The position numbers and the translations under genes were made by a program. Below are positions 46,413 to 54,082 of a stretch of DNA of 64,000 nt, in pieces; position 1 is the stretch's first letter, and each line of letters starts with the position of its first letter. The stretch covers positions 1,426,001 through 1,490,000 of the forward strand of contig NZ_JAUSYK010000001.1 of assembly GCF_030816855.1 (NCBI RefSeq), read 5' to 3'. The notes beneath the pieces are model-generated. The model was not told the origin of the DNA, did not search any database, and was given only the letters and a program-made list of their open reading frames with translations. This DNA is from Arthrobacter sp. B3I4 (GTDB lineage Bacteria; Actinomycetota; Actinomycetes; Actinomycetales; Micrococcaceae).

Positions 46413-46904
46413 TCAGCTGCGGAAGTTCACAAACTGCAGGTCGGCCTCGTCGAAGCCCTTCAACAGGTTCATGGTCTCCTGCAGGTCGTCCCGGGACTTG
46501 GACGTGACCCGCAGCTCATCGCCCTGGATCTGGGACTTGACCGACTTCGGGCCCTCGTCGCGGATCAGCTTGTTAATCTTCTTCGCGAGGTCCTGGGCGA
46601 TGCCCTCCTTGATGGTCGCCTCGAGCCGGAACTCCTTGCCGGACGGGTAGGGTTCGCCGGTGTCCAGAGACTTCAGCGAAATACCTCGGCGGATGAGCTT
46701 GGACTGCAGCACATCCAGGACCGCCAGCACACGCTCCTCGGAGTTGGCCTTCATCAGGATCTTCTCGCCGCTGAAGTCGACCTCCGCGCCGACGCCCTTG
46801 AAGTCGTAGCGCTGCGCCAGCTCCTTCTGGGCCTGGTTGAGCGCGTTGGCAACTTCCTGCTTGTCGACCTTGCTGACGACGTCGAATGTGGATTCGCCTG
46901 CCAT
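46413..46904 (-). CDS. YajQ-family nucleotide-binding protein
   Basis: This 163-aa UPF0234 protein has the conserved start STFDVVSKVDKQEVANALNQAQKELAQRYDFKG and the duplicated ferredoxin-like domain ending ...KGFDEADLQFVNFRS. Some members bind nucleotides including cyclic di-GMP, although function varies. ATG has a strong TAGGAGGA site. It is convergent with htpX. Confidence 0.92.
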   Translation of the reverse strand: MAGESTFDVVSKVDKQEVANALNQAQKELAQRYDFKGVGAEVDFSGEKILMKANSEERVLAVLDVLQSKLIRRGISLKSLDTGEPYPSGKEFRLEATIKEGIAQDLAKKINKLIRDEGPKSVKSQIQGDELRVTSKSRDDLQETMNLLKGFDEADLQFVNFRS

Positions 46905-47103
46905 GACTGTCCTCCTAATGTTGTCCGGACGCCCCCGGGAGGGCGGTGTTTTTCTGCGTTCCAGCCTAGTACGGATGCCCCGCCTGTGAAGCTGCCGCCC
47001 GGCACTGGTCCTCACAGCCGGCTCAAAGCTGAACCGCGGGAGGAATGAAGCTTGAGCAGGCACAGTTGTAGCCGTCGAACCAGCCGTCCGAAAGGCAAGG
47101 GAC

Positions 47104-47358
47104 ATGAACCGCAAGGCCGTCCGATCCGTTCCGAGTTCCTCCGCGCAGGCGGCCGCCTCCCTCTCCGCGGCGGCGAGCTCGATGGCCGCCGCGGCGCTCG
47201 CGGCGTCCATCATCCTAAGCCCGGCCGCCGGTGCGTCGGCCCGCCTGGACGGGGTGCAGGCGGACCTGACCCGGGCGGTGCAGCTGAACCAGGTCACGGC
47301 CGAACAGGCCGCGAAGTTCGAGGCAAAAATGGCCGACCGGATCCTCGGCGAAGCCTGA
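47104..47358 (+). CDS. Small Ala-rich hypothetical protein
   Basis: The 84-aa ORF starts with an Arg/Lys-bearing segment followed by a long Ala/Ser-rich hydrophobic stretch (ASLSAAASSMAAAALAASIILS), like a signal or membrane anchor. The C-terminus is a charged helix (LDGVQADLTRAVQLNQVTAEQAAKFEAKMADRILGEA). AAAGG precedes the ATG. I do not recognise a family. It could be a secreted fragment of the actinobacterial DxxL-repeat type or a chance ORF in this GC-rich DNA. Confidence 0.5.
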   Translation: MNRKAVRSVPSSSAQAAASLSAAASSMAAAALAASIILSPAAGASARLDGVQADLTRAVQLNQVTAEQAAKFEAKMADRILGEA

Positions 47359-47508
47359 TATTCCGGCCCCGACAGTACGGTGCCGTGCCGATTCGATTCT
47401 TCGGCGGAAGTTCTGTAAAGTTGTCTTGCCCGCGGTTGCTGGAAGCGGAACGGACTGGAAACAGCCGTTCCGAAGACGGAAGCTGCGAGTGATCTTCTTT
47501 TGAAGTTC

Positions 47509-47590
47509 GGCAGATTACCCGAGCGGCCAAAGGGGGCTGACTGTAAATCAGCTGGCAACGCCTACGGGGGTTCGAATCCCTCATCTGCCA
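47509..47590 (+). tRNA. tRNA-Tyr (GTA anticodon)
   Basis: The 82-nt sequence folds as a tRNA with acceptor GGCAGAT/ATCTGCC, a GTA anticodon at 47543-47545, a long variable arm typical of class II tRNA-Tyr and a TTCGAATCC T-loop. CCA is not encoded. It is followed by a perfect terminator. Confidence 0.95.
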
Positions 47591-47595
47591 CCCTC

Positions 47596-47640
47596 GGAAA
47601 AGCCTCCGGAACCCATCGGTTCCGGGGGCTTTTCCTTTTG
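47596..47640 (+). terminator. Rho-independent terminator after tRNA-Tyr
   Basis: GGAAAAGCCTCCGGAACC (47596-47613) pairs with GGTTCCGGGGGCTTTTCC (47618-47635), with a CATC loop and a TTTTG tail. It is a strong stop for the tRNA transcript. Confidence 0.9.
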
Positions 47641-47688
47641 CCCGCACCGGTTAGGTGGCGGGCCGGCGAGGTGCCGGTACCGGCGCTT

Positions 47689-48393
47689 TCAGTCTGTCCG
47701 GCCCACGGCGCCGAGGATGGCTGCGCCCAGCTCTGCTGGCCTCGTGAACTGCGGCCAGTGACCCGTGGGCAGATCGATGAATTCGACGTCGCGGACCCGG
47801 GCCAGCTCCGCCACATACGGGTGCCGCGCCTGGATCCATTCGCGCAGCACCGCCGACGGAAATTCACAGGCGATGACGGAGGCGGGGACGTTGTAGCGGC
47901 GTTCATCGCCGAGCCGCTGCTGGTCAAAGGCGACTCCCTTGGGTTCCGGGACGGCTCGGGCCCGGAAGGCCTCCCGGATTCCGTCATCCAGGTCAACGAG
48001 GTCGGCATCCTCGAAAAATTCCCACGGCGGCAGGGGTATCTCGTCGCCGTCGGCGGGCAGACTGTCGTTGATTACCCCACCGTCTGCCAGCGGGCCACTG
48101 TCCACGTAGATCGCGCGCGCGATGCGGTCCGGGCGGGCATCCACCGCGCCGTGGATGATCGCTCCGCCGCCCGAGTGGCCCACCAGAACGACCGGGCCGT
48201 CGATCCTGTCCACAGCGGCCACGACGGCGTCGATGTGGGTCCGCAAACCGATTCCTGCCCGGGGTGCGGACCGGGATGCCAATCCGGGCAGCGTGAGCGG
48301 ATGGACCCGATGTCCGGCGTTCAGCAGGGGCGGCGTAACTTCCGACCACGACGACGCGTCCAACCAGAAGCCGGGAACGAGGATGATGTCCAT
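47689..48393 (-). CDS. Alpha/beta hydrolase
   Basis: The 234-aa hydrolase-fold protein starts DIILVPGFWLDASSWSEV, with the nucleophile elbow VGHSGGG (Ser74), a C-terminal catalytic His in LPTGHWPQF and an acidic cap. A wide family of esterases and related enzymes has this layout, and no substrate can be assigned. It is monocistronic. Confidence 0.88.
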   Translation of the reverse strand: MDIILVPGFWLDASSWSEVTPPLLNAGHRVHPLTLPGLASRSAPRAGIGLRTHIDAVVAAVDRIDGPVVLVGHSGGGAIIHGAVDARPDRIARAIYVDSGPLADGGVINDSLPADGDEIPLPPWEFFEDADLVDLDDGIREAFRARAVPEPKGVAFDQQRLGDERRYNVPASVIACEFPSAVLREWIQARHPYVAELARVRDVEFIDLPTGHWPQFTRPAELGAAILGAVGRTD

Positions 48394-48548
48394 GGCGGCA
48401 CCCTACGCCGTTTCGTTGGCGGTTGCTGTCCAAAAAGCAGACGTTCTCTTCCGGCCGGGAGGTTCCTCGTCCGGCTGCCCGCCGGCCGCGGAAGACAGGT
48501 GCAAGGGTGGGTGCAGGTGCCTGCGCACCGGGAATCCCGTTGGCCGCA

Positions 48549-48584
48549 AGAGCAGGGGCACCGCCGAGACGGTGCCCCTGCTCT
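48549..48584. terminator. Hairpin terminator near the secreted-protein gene
   Basis: AGAGCAGGGGCACCG and CGGTGCCCCTGCTCT form a 15-bp stem with a 6-nt loop, 38 nt downstream of the 48622 gene stop on the minus strand. Confidence 0.65.
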
Positions 48585-48621
48585 CCCGGCGCGGCATTCC
48601 GCGGGCGGGAAACCGGCCTCC

Positions 48622-48735
48622 TTATGACTTCTTGTGGGACTTGTCGTCGCTCTTGTGGTCGCTCTTGTGGTCGTCCTTGTGGGACTTGTCGTCGCTCTTA
48701 TGGTCGCTCTTGTGGTCCGACTTGTGGTCTACGGA
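48622..48735 (-). repeat. Short in-frame tandem repeats encoding the DHKSD-rich tail
   Basis: On the plus strand the words CTTGTGGTCGCT and CTTGTGGGACTTGTCGTC recur with a 12-nt phase through this segment. This produces Lys-Ser-Asp-His/Asp repeats in the C-terminal tail. Confidence 0.7.
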
Positions 48736-49146
48736 CTTCTTGTTTCCGTCGTCGTGGCCCTTGGAATTGCCACGGTCATCACGGTGGTTGTCCCAGTTGT
48801 ACCTGCCGTCATGGTCCCACCAGCCCCAGCGGTCGTGCTCGCAGCCATTGCCGTCATGCCAATGGCCGTTGTAGTCGTCGTCTGAGCGCAGGTTGCAGTC
48901 GTCGTCGCGCCAGCCGGCACGGTCGCTGCGGTCGTGGTAGCGGCCCTTTGAGTCCCAGGAGCCATGCGAGGAGTCGTGCCTGGTCATGCAGGTGTCGTCC
49001 TTGGCGTCCCGGTGGTTGCCCGACAGGGTAGTGGCAGCCTTCAGCCCGGTATCCGCCGACGCCGCTCCCGCGGAAAGAACGGTGCCGCCGAAGCTAAGGC
49101 CTCCGGCAAGCAGGGTGACGCCAACCAGTCGAATTGAGCTCTTCAT
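48622..49146 (-). CDS. Secreted charged repetitive protein
   Basis: The 174-aa protein has a signal peptide (VTLLAGGLSFGGTVLSAGAASA, cleavage about residue 31) and a mature part extremely rich in Asp, His, Lys, Ser and Trp. The last 45 residues are short repeats of the DHKS/DDKSHK kind. The middle has pairs such as CMTRHDSSHG, DDDCNLRSDDD and GNGCEHDRWGWWDHDG with Cys that may bond. High His/Asp suggests metal or cation binding, but I know no family. Its long upstream region may carry regulation. Confidence 0.8.
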   Translation of the reverse strand: MKSSIRLVGVTLLAGGLSFGGTVLSAGAASADTGLKAATTLSGNHRDAKDDTCMTRHDSSHGSWDSKGRYHDRSDRAGWRDDDCNLRSDDDYNGHWHDGNGCEHDRWGWWDHDGRYNWDNHRDDRGNSKGHDDGNKKSVDHKSDHKSDHKSDDKSHKDDHKSDHKSDDKSHKKS

Positions 49147-49688
49147 GAGGGTTTCCTAGCGTGAGTTTCATCTTGATGGACCGCAACACCTAAGTGCAAA
49201 GGCAGCGCTTTGCGGCCAGCGCCCATTCGAATACTGCGGCTGTAGGCCCCAAAGTGCCGAGGCGCCACAGCAACAGCAAATCAGCGCCTGACGGCAGTCG
49301 CTTGCGGGGCGCTAGCGGTGCCGAGCGGTCTCGGGGCTCCGTGCCAGGTGCGAGTGATGCTAACTGTCACGCCGGCGCACGGTTTGTTTTTTCTTTGGGG
49401 ACCCCCCGCGCCTGCCCCAACGCCTGCAACTGCGGTTCCCGGAACGGTGATCCTGGACCGGTTGCGGCTGGAACGATACCCGCCTCGTCATTGAGTCATC
49501 GGCAGAGGTTCGTTCAGCAACCACGATAGTCCGATGCGGGAGTTGTGAGTAGGTCCGAGACCCAACTTTTTCTGTCCGCCACTAGCACCTCAAAGAAGGC
49601 GGCCGACATTCAGGAACGGTGAATCGGCCGGTTCTGGCCTACCGCGGAGTAGGGTTGGGCCGTCAATTGTTGAAGCATAGGAGCTGAA
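49147..49688. other. Long intergenic region, no gene supported
   Basis: About 540 nt with no credible coding region; the longest open frames have the wrong codon style. A hairpin CGGCCGACATTC...GAATCGGCCG lies at 49601-49631, and a run GTTTGTTTTTTCTTTGG interrupts otherwise GC-rich DNA near 49383-49399. The right end holds AGGAGC, the ribosome site of the DUF1059 gene. Confidence 0.5.
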
Positions 49689-49865
49689 GTGAAATCTTTT
49701 GCATGTGGTGACGTCGTTCCGGGCTGTGAAGCCCGCTGGGTGTGCAGCACGGAGGATGAAATCCTGGTCCAGGTAGGGGCGCACGCGGCGTCGGTTCACG
49801 GCCTGACCGAGGTGCCCGCCGAGCTGGTTGAATCGGTCCACAAAGCCATTCGCCCGGTTAGTTGA
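49689..49865 (+). CDS. DUF1059 small protein
   Basis: The 58-residue product starts VKSFACGDVVPGCEARWVCS from GTG 49689 behind AGGAGC. It has Cys6 and Cys13, then Cys19, and a closing H32-x4-H37 in the following helix, the pattern of DUF1059 proteins, which are thought to bind metal. Its TGA overlaps the next TTG start (TTGA) by 4 nt, so it is likely coupled to the downstream EAL gene. It is too short for a simple length-based gene screen. Confidence 0.8.
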   Translation: MKSFACGDVVPGCEARWVCSTEDEILVQVGAHAASVHGLTEVPAELVESVHKAIRPVS

Positions 49866-51013
49866 GCCGATCGGCGGGCGGGCCGCACCCCGACGCCGGT
49901 GCCCCCGCGCCGTCGGAGTGGGCCGGGCTGCTCGCGGCAGCCTGCCGCGGCGAGGGGCTGGCGGCGGCCTATCAGCCGATCATTGACACCGCCCGGGGGA
50001 CGGTGGTGGGCTACGAAGCCCTCGCCCGGTTTCCGGGCTACGCCGAGAAGAACCCGGAGTCCTGGTTCGCCGCGGCGCGCGAGCACGGCATGGCCGCCGA
50101 GCTCGAAGCGGCGGCACTGCGCACAGCCCTGCGGGCACGCGCGTCGCTGCCCACCAACTGTTTCCTGACCCTTAATGTCTCGCCCGAGCTGCTTACCTCG
50201 GAGAGTATCCGCGCTGTCTGGCGCGAGGAGGGCCAGCTGGGCGGCCTCATTGTCGAACTGACAGAACAGACGCCCATCGATTCGTATGTCGGGCTGGAGC
50301 CGGACCTCAACCAGTTGCGTTCCGCCGGTGCCCTGATTGCCGTCGACGACGCCGGTGCAGGGTATGCGGGCCTGCGCCACTTGCTGGCACTTCGGCCCTC
50401 GATGATCAAGATTGACCGCGAACTCATCCAGGACGTCGACAGGGACGAAGCCAAGCGTGCCCTCATCAGCATGCTCGGGACGTTCGCCAGCCACGTGGAC
50501 GCGTGGATTCTCGCTGAGGGAGTGGAGCGGGTCGGGGAGCTGGATGCGCTGGTGTCCCTCGGAGTGCCGCTGGTGCAGGGCTACTACCTCGCCCGGCCCG
50601 CGCCGCCGTGGGCCGCTCTGGATATGGACCTGGCCCACCGCCTTGCTTCGAAACGGCCCGTGGCGCACAAGACTGTGGTCCGCGACGTCGTCGAACCGGC
50701 AACGACGACGGCGAGCGCCGGGTTGGCGGCGGACGCCTTCACGGACAACCCGGCGCTGGAGGCCGTGGTGCTGCTCGGTGAGCACCGGCGGCCGGTTGCG
50801 GTGCTGGATGCCGGGGCGGCCGCGCTGGGCGTAGTGAGCCCCGGGATGCGGGTGAACCTCGATACTCCGCTGGACCAGGCGCTGGCCCGGTCCATGACCC
50901 GGGCAAAGAACCAGCGCTTCGATCCGCTCCTCGTCACAGACAACGCGGGCCGCTTCGCAGGTGTCGCGAGGATGGAGCGCATGATCACGGCGCTAACGGA
51001 AGCTGGCCGGTAG
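49862..51013 (+). CDS. EAL-domain cyclic-di-GMP phosphodiesterase with C-terminal CBS-like region
   Basis: The 383-aa protein has all the catalytic EAL residues: YEALARF (EAL signature), NVSPELL, VELTEQ, AVDDAGAGYAGL, KIDREL, AEGVER and QGYYLARP, so it should hydrolyse c-di-GMP. After residue 260 it has two CBS-like halves (VVEPATTTASAGLAADAF..., VLDAGAAALGVVSPGMRV, then MTRAKNQRFDPLLVTDNAGRFAGVARMERMI) that may bind an adenine nucleotide. The start is TTG overlapping the DUF1059 stop. Confidence 0.88.
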   Translation: MSRSAGGPHPDAGAPAPSEWAGLLAAACRGEGLAAAYQPIIDTARGTVVGYEALARFPGYAEKNPESWFAAAREHGMAAELEAAALRTALRARASLPTNCFLTLNVSPELLTSESIRAVWREEGQLGGLIVELTEQTPIDSYVGLEPDLNQLRSAGALIAVDDAGAGYAGLRHLLALRPSMIKIDRELIQDVDRDEAKRALISMLGTFASHVDAWILAEGVERVGELDALVSLGVPLVQGYYLARPAPPWAALDMDLAHRLASKRPVAHKTVVRDVVEPATTTASAGLAADAFTDNPALEAVVLLGEHRRPVAVLDAGAAALGVVSPGMRVNLDTPLDQALARSMTRAKNQRFDPLLVTDNAGRFAGVARMERMITALTEAGR

Positions 51014-51140
51014 GCACCGCCAAGGCTGGGCAGCGGAGTGCCGGACAACCGGGACCGTATGTGGATTGCTAGAGTCTGCTGTACACGGACGGTACCGGCG
51101 GGCCCGCTCTTCCTGCCCGGCCAGGAAGGAAGCGCGCGGC

Positions 51141-51869
51141 ATGGCCCAAATGCTGGGACTGTTCACCGAGACGAGCCTGGTGGAACTCGTGCTTCTGCTC
51201 GCCACCTTTGTCCTGACCTCACTCATCGGCATCGAGCGGCAAATCCGGCAAAAGAGCGCCGGCTACCGTACCCATGTGCTTGTCGGACTGGGCTCCTGCG
51301 CCTTTTCCCTTGTCTCGGCCTACGGGTTCGCCTACGTGCTGGACCCCGGTGTGAGGATGGATCCGTCCCGGATCGCGGCGCAGGTCGTCAGCGGGATCGG
51401 CTTCCTCGGCGCGGGTGTGATCTTCAAGGGCAGGGATGTCGTCCGGGGGCTCACCACGGCGGCGACCATCTGGGTGGCCGCCGCGGTGGGTATGGCGTGC
51501 GGAGCAGGAATGGTGTCCCTGGCGGTGGCGCTGACCCTGTTCCACCTCGTCACGCTCTTCCTCGTGGCCCCCGCCGTCCGGAAAATCCCCACGGCGGACC
51601 GGCGCCGCGTTCTGCACATCTCCTACGCCGACGGCCGCGGAGTGCTGCGTGAGGTGCTCGAAATCGCCACTGCAATGGGGTTCAGCTCCTCCATCCTGCG
51701 CACCAAAAGGACCGGAGACGAGCAGAAACCGATGGTGTCGATGGACGTACGGTTCTTCGGCCAGCACCCGTTGCGCAACCTGGTTCCGCACCTGATGGAG
51801 CTGAACGGGGTCGAGAGCGTTATTCTCCGCGGTGCCGACACTGACGCCGACGACGACGACGCGGCCTGA
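51141..51869 (+). CDS. MgtC/SapB-family membrane protein
   Basis: The 242-aa protein starts MAQMLGLFTETSLVELVLLLATFVLTSLIGIERQIRQKSAGYRTHVLVGLGSCAFSLVSAYG, typical of MgtC/SapB, with about five hydrophobic segments (SGIGFLGAGVIFKGRDVVRGLTTAATIWVAAAVGMACG) and a C-terminal ACT-like domain. MgtC-type proteins limit ATP synthase or help at low magnesium. ATG 51141 has AGGAAGG. It is complete. Confidence 0.88.
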   Translation: MAQMLGLFTETSLVELVLLLATFVLTSLIGIERQIRQKSAGYRTHVLVGLGSCAFSLVSAYGFAYVLDPGVRMDPSRIAAQVVSGIGFLGAGVIFKGRDVVRGLTTAATIWVAAAVGMACGAGMVSLAVALTLFHLVTLFLVAPAVRKIPTADRRRVLHISYADGRGVLREVLEIATAMGFSSSILRTKRTGDEQKPMVSMDVRFFGQHPLRNLVPHLMELNGVESVILRGADTDADDDDAA

Positions 51870-51939
51870 CACACCCGCCGTCGGTTGAACCTCCCCGGAT
51901 GCGCTGAATCCCCGGTCTCCGGCAGGTAGCGTAAGGCGT

Positions 51940-52449
51940 ATGAGCATCTTTCTGGTGGGCGGGGGCCCGGATACGGTGACAACGCCAGTCATTTTCGACC
52001 GGTTCGTGCGCGACATCCCGGGCCGAAGCGGGAGCCGGCCTTCCCGGATCGCCGGGGTGCTGTTCGATCGGGAGGCAGTTCCGAATATTTCCTGCCCGCC
52101 TACACCGAGCCGCTGCAAAGCGGCACAGCCTGCCAGGTGGACCCCGTTCTCTTGCGCTCGAACGAACCGGCAGATCCGGCGTCGTTCGACGACGTCGACG
52201 CGATCGTCGTGGGCGGCGGTCCCACACCGGAGTACCTGGCGGGCCTGCTCGACTCAGCGCCGCGAATCCAGGCGGCCGTCCAGGCCGGCACCGGGCCTGG
52301 TGGACCGGGCTGTGGCGGTGGATGAGAACACCGCGCTGGTGCTACGCCATGCGGACTTGGCGGAGCTGGAGGTGGTCGGTGCCGGGAGCTGCTGGACCAT
52401 TCGCGGAACCGGGCGCAAAGCGACTGTGTCGGTCTTGTCCGCACGTTGA
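51940..52449 (+). pseudogene. Peptidase S51 (dipeptidase E-like) remnant
   Basis: Fragments appear in alternating frames. MSIFLVGGGPDTVTTPVIFDRFV is in frame 1, then EYFLPAYTEPLQSGTACQVDPVLLR and DVDAIVVGGGPTPEYLAGLLDSAPRIQAAVQAG are in another frame. GLVDRAVAVDENTALVLRHADLAELEVVGAG is back in frame 1. A one-base loss occurs near 52072, and about 80-100 residues, including the expected nucleophile Ser (GxSAG), are missing between QAG and GLVDR. This is a decayed gene and no active product is expected. Confidence 0.75.
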
Positions 52450-52517
52450 GCCGCAGGCTTCTTCTGGTGCTGAGATGCTTCTTGGCACGCCTTGTTACTC
52501 ATGGGTAACATTGGTTC

Positions 52518-53063
52518 ATGCATCTGCTGCTCCGCACCCTCCTCCTGCTGCTCAAGTCCGCCCGGCGCTCGCCGCTGAGCATCTGGGACTCGTCCTCCCT
52601 GCCGCTCCGGGTCTTGCCGACGGACATCGACATCGCCCTGCACGTCAACAACGGCATGTACTTCTCGCTCATGGACCTGGGCCGGTTCGACCTGATGGCA
52701 CGCAGCGGGACCTGGAAGACCATGCGCCGCCGCGGGTGGACGCCGGTGGTGGCTGGTGAAACCATCGCCTTCCGCCGCTCACTGCAGCTCTGGCAGCAGT
52801 ACACGATCGAGACGAAGGTGATCGGCCTCGACGAGAAGGCCATCTACTTTGAGCAGCGTATGGTGGTCGACGGCGAAATTTATGCCCGCGCCCACATCGC
52901 CACCCGCCTGGTCAGCAAGGGCAAGCCGGTCAGTCAGGAGGACATCCTGCGCGAATTCGGGGCGCCTCCGGCGGACCTGGAGCTCCCGGCGTGGATCCAC
53001 GAGTGGCGCGAAACGAACGCGCTGCCCGGCGCCCGCCGTGCCGCCCCGCACGTCTGGGCGTAA
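52518..53063 (+). CDS. Acyl-CoA thioesterase (hot-dog fold)
   Basis: The 181-aa protein has a short hydrophobic N-terminus (LLLRTLLLLLKSARRS) and then the 4HBT-like LRVLPTDIDIALHVNNGMYFSLMDLGRFDLMARSG, where the Asp-Ile-Asp and HVNNG segment is the hot-dog core. It resembles the THEM6-like group of membrane-bound thioesterases. The substrate is unknown. Confidence 0.85.
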   Translation: MHLLLRTLLLLLKSARRSPLSIWDSSSLPLRVLPTDIDIALHVNNGMYFSLMDLGRFDLMARSGTWKTMRRRGWTPVVAGETIAFRRSLQLWQQYTIETKVIGLDEKAIYFEQRMVVDGEIYARAHIATRLVSKGKPVSQEDILREFGAPPADLELPAWIHEWRETNALPGARRAAPHVWA

Positions 53064-53175
53064 GGCCGGCAGCAGGGTCCTGAGTGCGGGCCGCGGAGTC
53101 CGGCAAGACACCTAAGGGATGTGCCGGGAGCGAAACGCGGGGGACTTTCACGGACGGCTCGCGTACCGTTGAGGG

Positions 53176-53580
53176 ATGGCAACCGTAAACATTACAGGTG
53201 AACAGTTCGCAGCGACCGTCGAGGACAACGACATCGTCCTCGTAGACTTCTGGGCCGAATGGTGTGGCCCGTGCAAGCAGTTCGGCCCCACATACGCGGC
53301 CGTCTCGGAGAAGCACCCCGACGTGGTCTTCTCCAAAGTGGACACCGAGGCAGAGCAGCAGCTGGCCGCCGAGGCCGGGATCACGTCGATCCCCACCCTG
53401 ATGGCCTTCCGCGAAAAGGTGCTGGTCTTCTCCCAGCCCGGCGCGCTGAACGCCCAGCAGCTGGAGCAGGTTGTCGACGCCGTGAAGGCGCTCGATATGG
53501 AGGAAGTCCACGCGCACGTGGCACGCTCCCAGGCCGAGGCTGCGACCACCCAGGACGGCACCCAGATCCCGGACCTCTAA
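53176..53580 (+). CDS. trxA: Thioredoxin
   Basis: This 134-aa thioredoxin has DFWAEWCGPCKQFGPTY with the active-site Cys30 and Cys33 and the cis-Pro turn SIPTLMAFRE. It has a C-terminal extension of about 25 residues. It reduces protein disulfides in the cytosol. No thioredoxin reductase gene is adjacent. A GGGGTCAC-type repeat follows 25 nt after the stop. Confidence 0.93.
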   Translation: MATVNITGEQFAATVEDNDIVLVDFWAEWCGPCKQFGPTYAAVSEKHPDVVFSKVDTEAEQQLAAEAGITSIPTLMAFREKVLVFSQPGALNAQQLEQVVDAVKALDMEEVHAHVARSQAEAATTQDGTQIPDL

Positions 53581-53605
53581 GCCGGCTTCACCTTCCACTT
53601 AACCC

Positions 53606-53668
53606 AAACGCGGGGTCACTCTGCGCCCATCCCGGTCGGGATTATCGGCGTGGAGTGACCCCGCGTTT
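53606..53668 (+). repeat. GGGGTCAC-family hairpin repeat, copy 4
   Basis: Perfect 16-bp arms AAACGCGGGGTCACTC (53606-53621) and GAGTGACCCCGCGTTT (53653-53668), followed by GTTCTCGCTGCG. It stands between thioredoxin and the convergent gene. Confidence 0.9.
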
Positions 53669-53691
53669 GTTCTCGCTGCGTCGGGACTGCC

Positions 53692-53970
53692 CTAGAGCTT
53701 TTCGAGCTTGATCGGCTCGGCCAGCAGGGCGCTGAGGGACTCGTTCAGGTCCTGGACCGCCGAGCCCTTGGAATGAACGTCCAGGTCCTCCTGGGAGGCC
53801 CACCGCTCGGTCAAGACCAGCTTGTCTTCGCTCGCCTCGGTCAGTTCGTACCGGATGCACCCGGGCTCGTTGACGACCTCGTCGATCGCGATTTCCAGGG
53901 CAAGCTTCACGCGAAAGAATTCGCCCGGGTTGGGAATGAAAGTGGCCTGCAGGTCAATGGGTGCGCTCAT
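53692..53970 (-). CDS. Small ABM-fold monooxygenase-like protein
   Basis: The 92-aa protein has the ABM pattern: DLQATFIPNPG, helix FRVKLALEIAIDEVVNEPGCIRYELTEASED, KLVLTERWASQEDLDVHSKGSAVQDLNESLSALL. The substrate is unknown. It is convergent with trxA and divergent from the acyl-CoA synthetase gene. Confidence 0.85.
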   Translation of the reverse strand: MSAPIDLQATFIPNPGEFFRVKLALEIAIDEVVNEPGCIRYELTEASEDKLVLTERWASQEDLDVHSKGSAVQDLNESLSALLAEPIKLEKL

Positions 53971-54082
53971 GGCCCTTACCCTACCCGGCGGCCGTGCCGC
54001 CGTCGGAAACGGCGCCAAAGATTTCCTAGGACTTCCACGCATTGCCCTTCTCTTGCCAGGCGCCTGTTGGTAGCGTTCCACC

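Noticed and set aside
49194..49529. 111-codon open frame in the long intergenic gap
   Set aside because: No ribosome site, atypical amino-acid content, and no recognisable motif.
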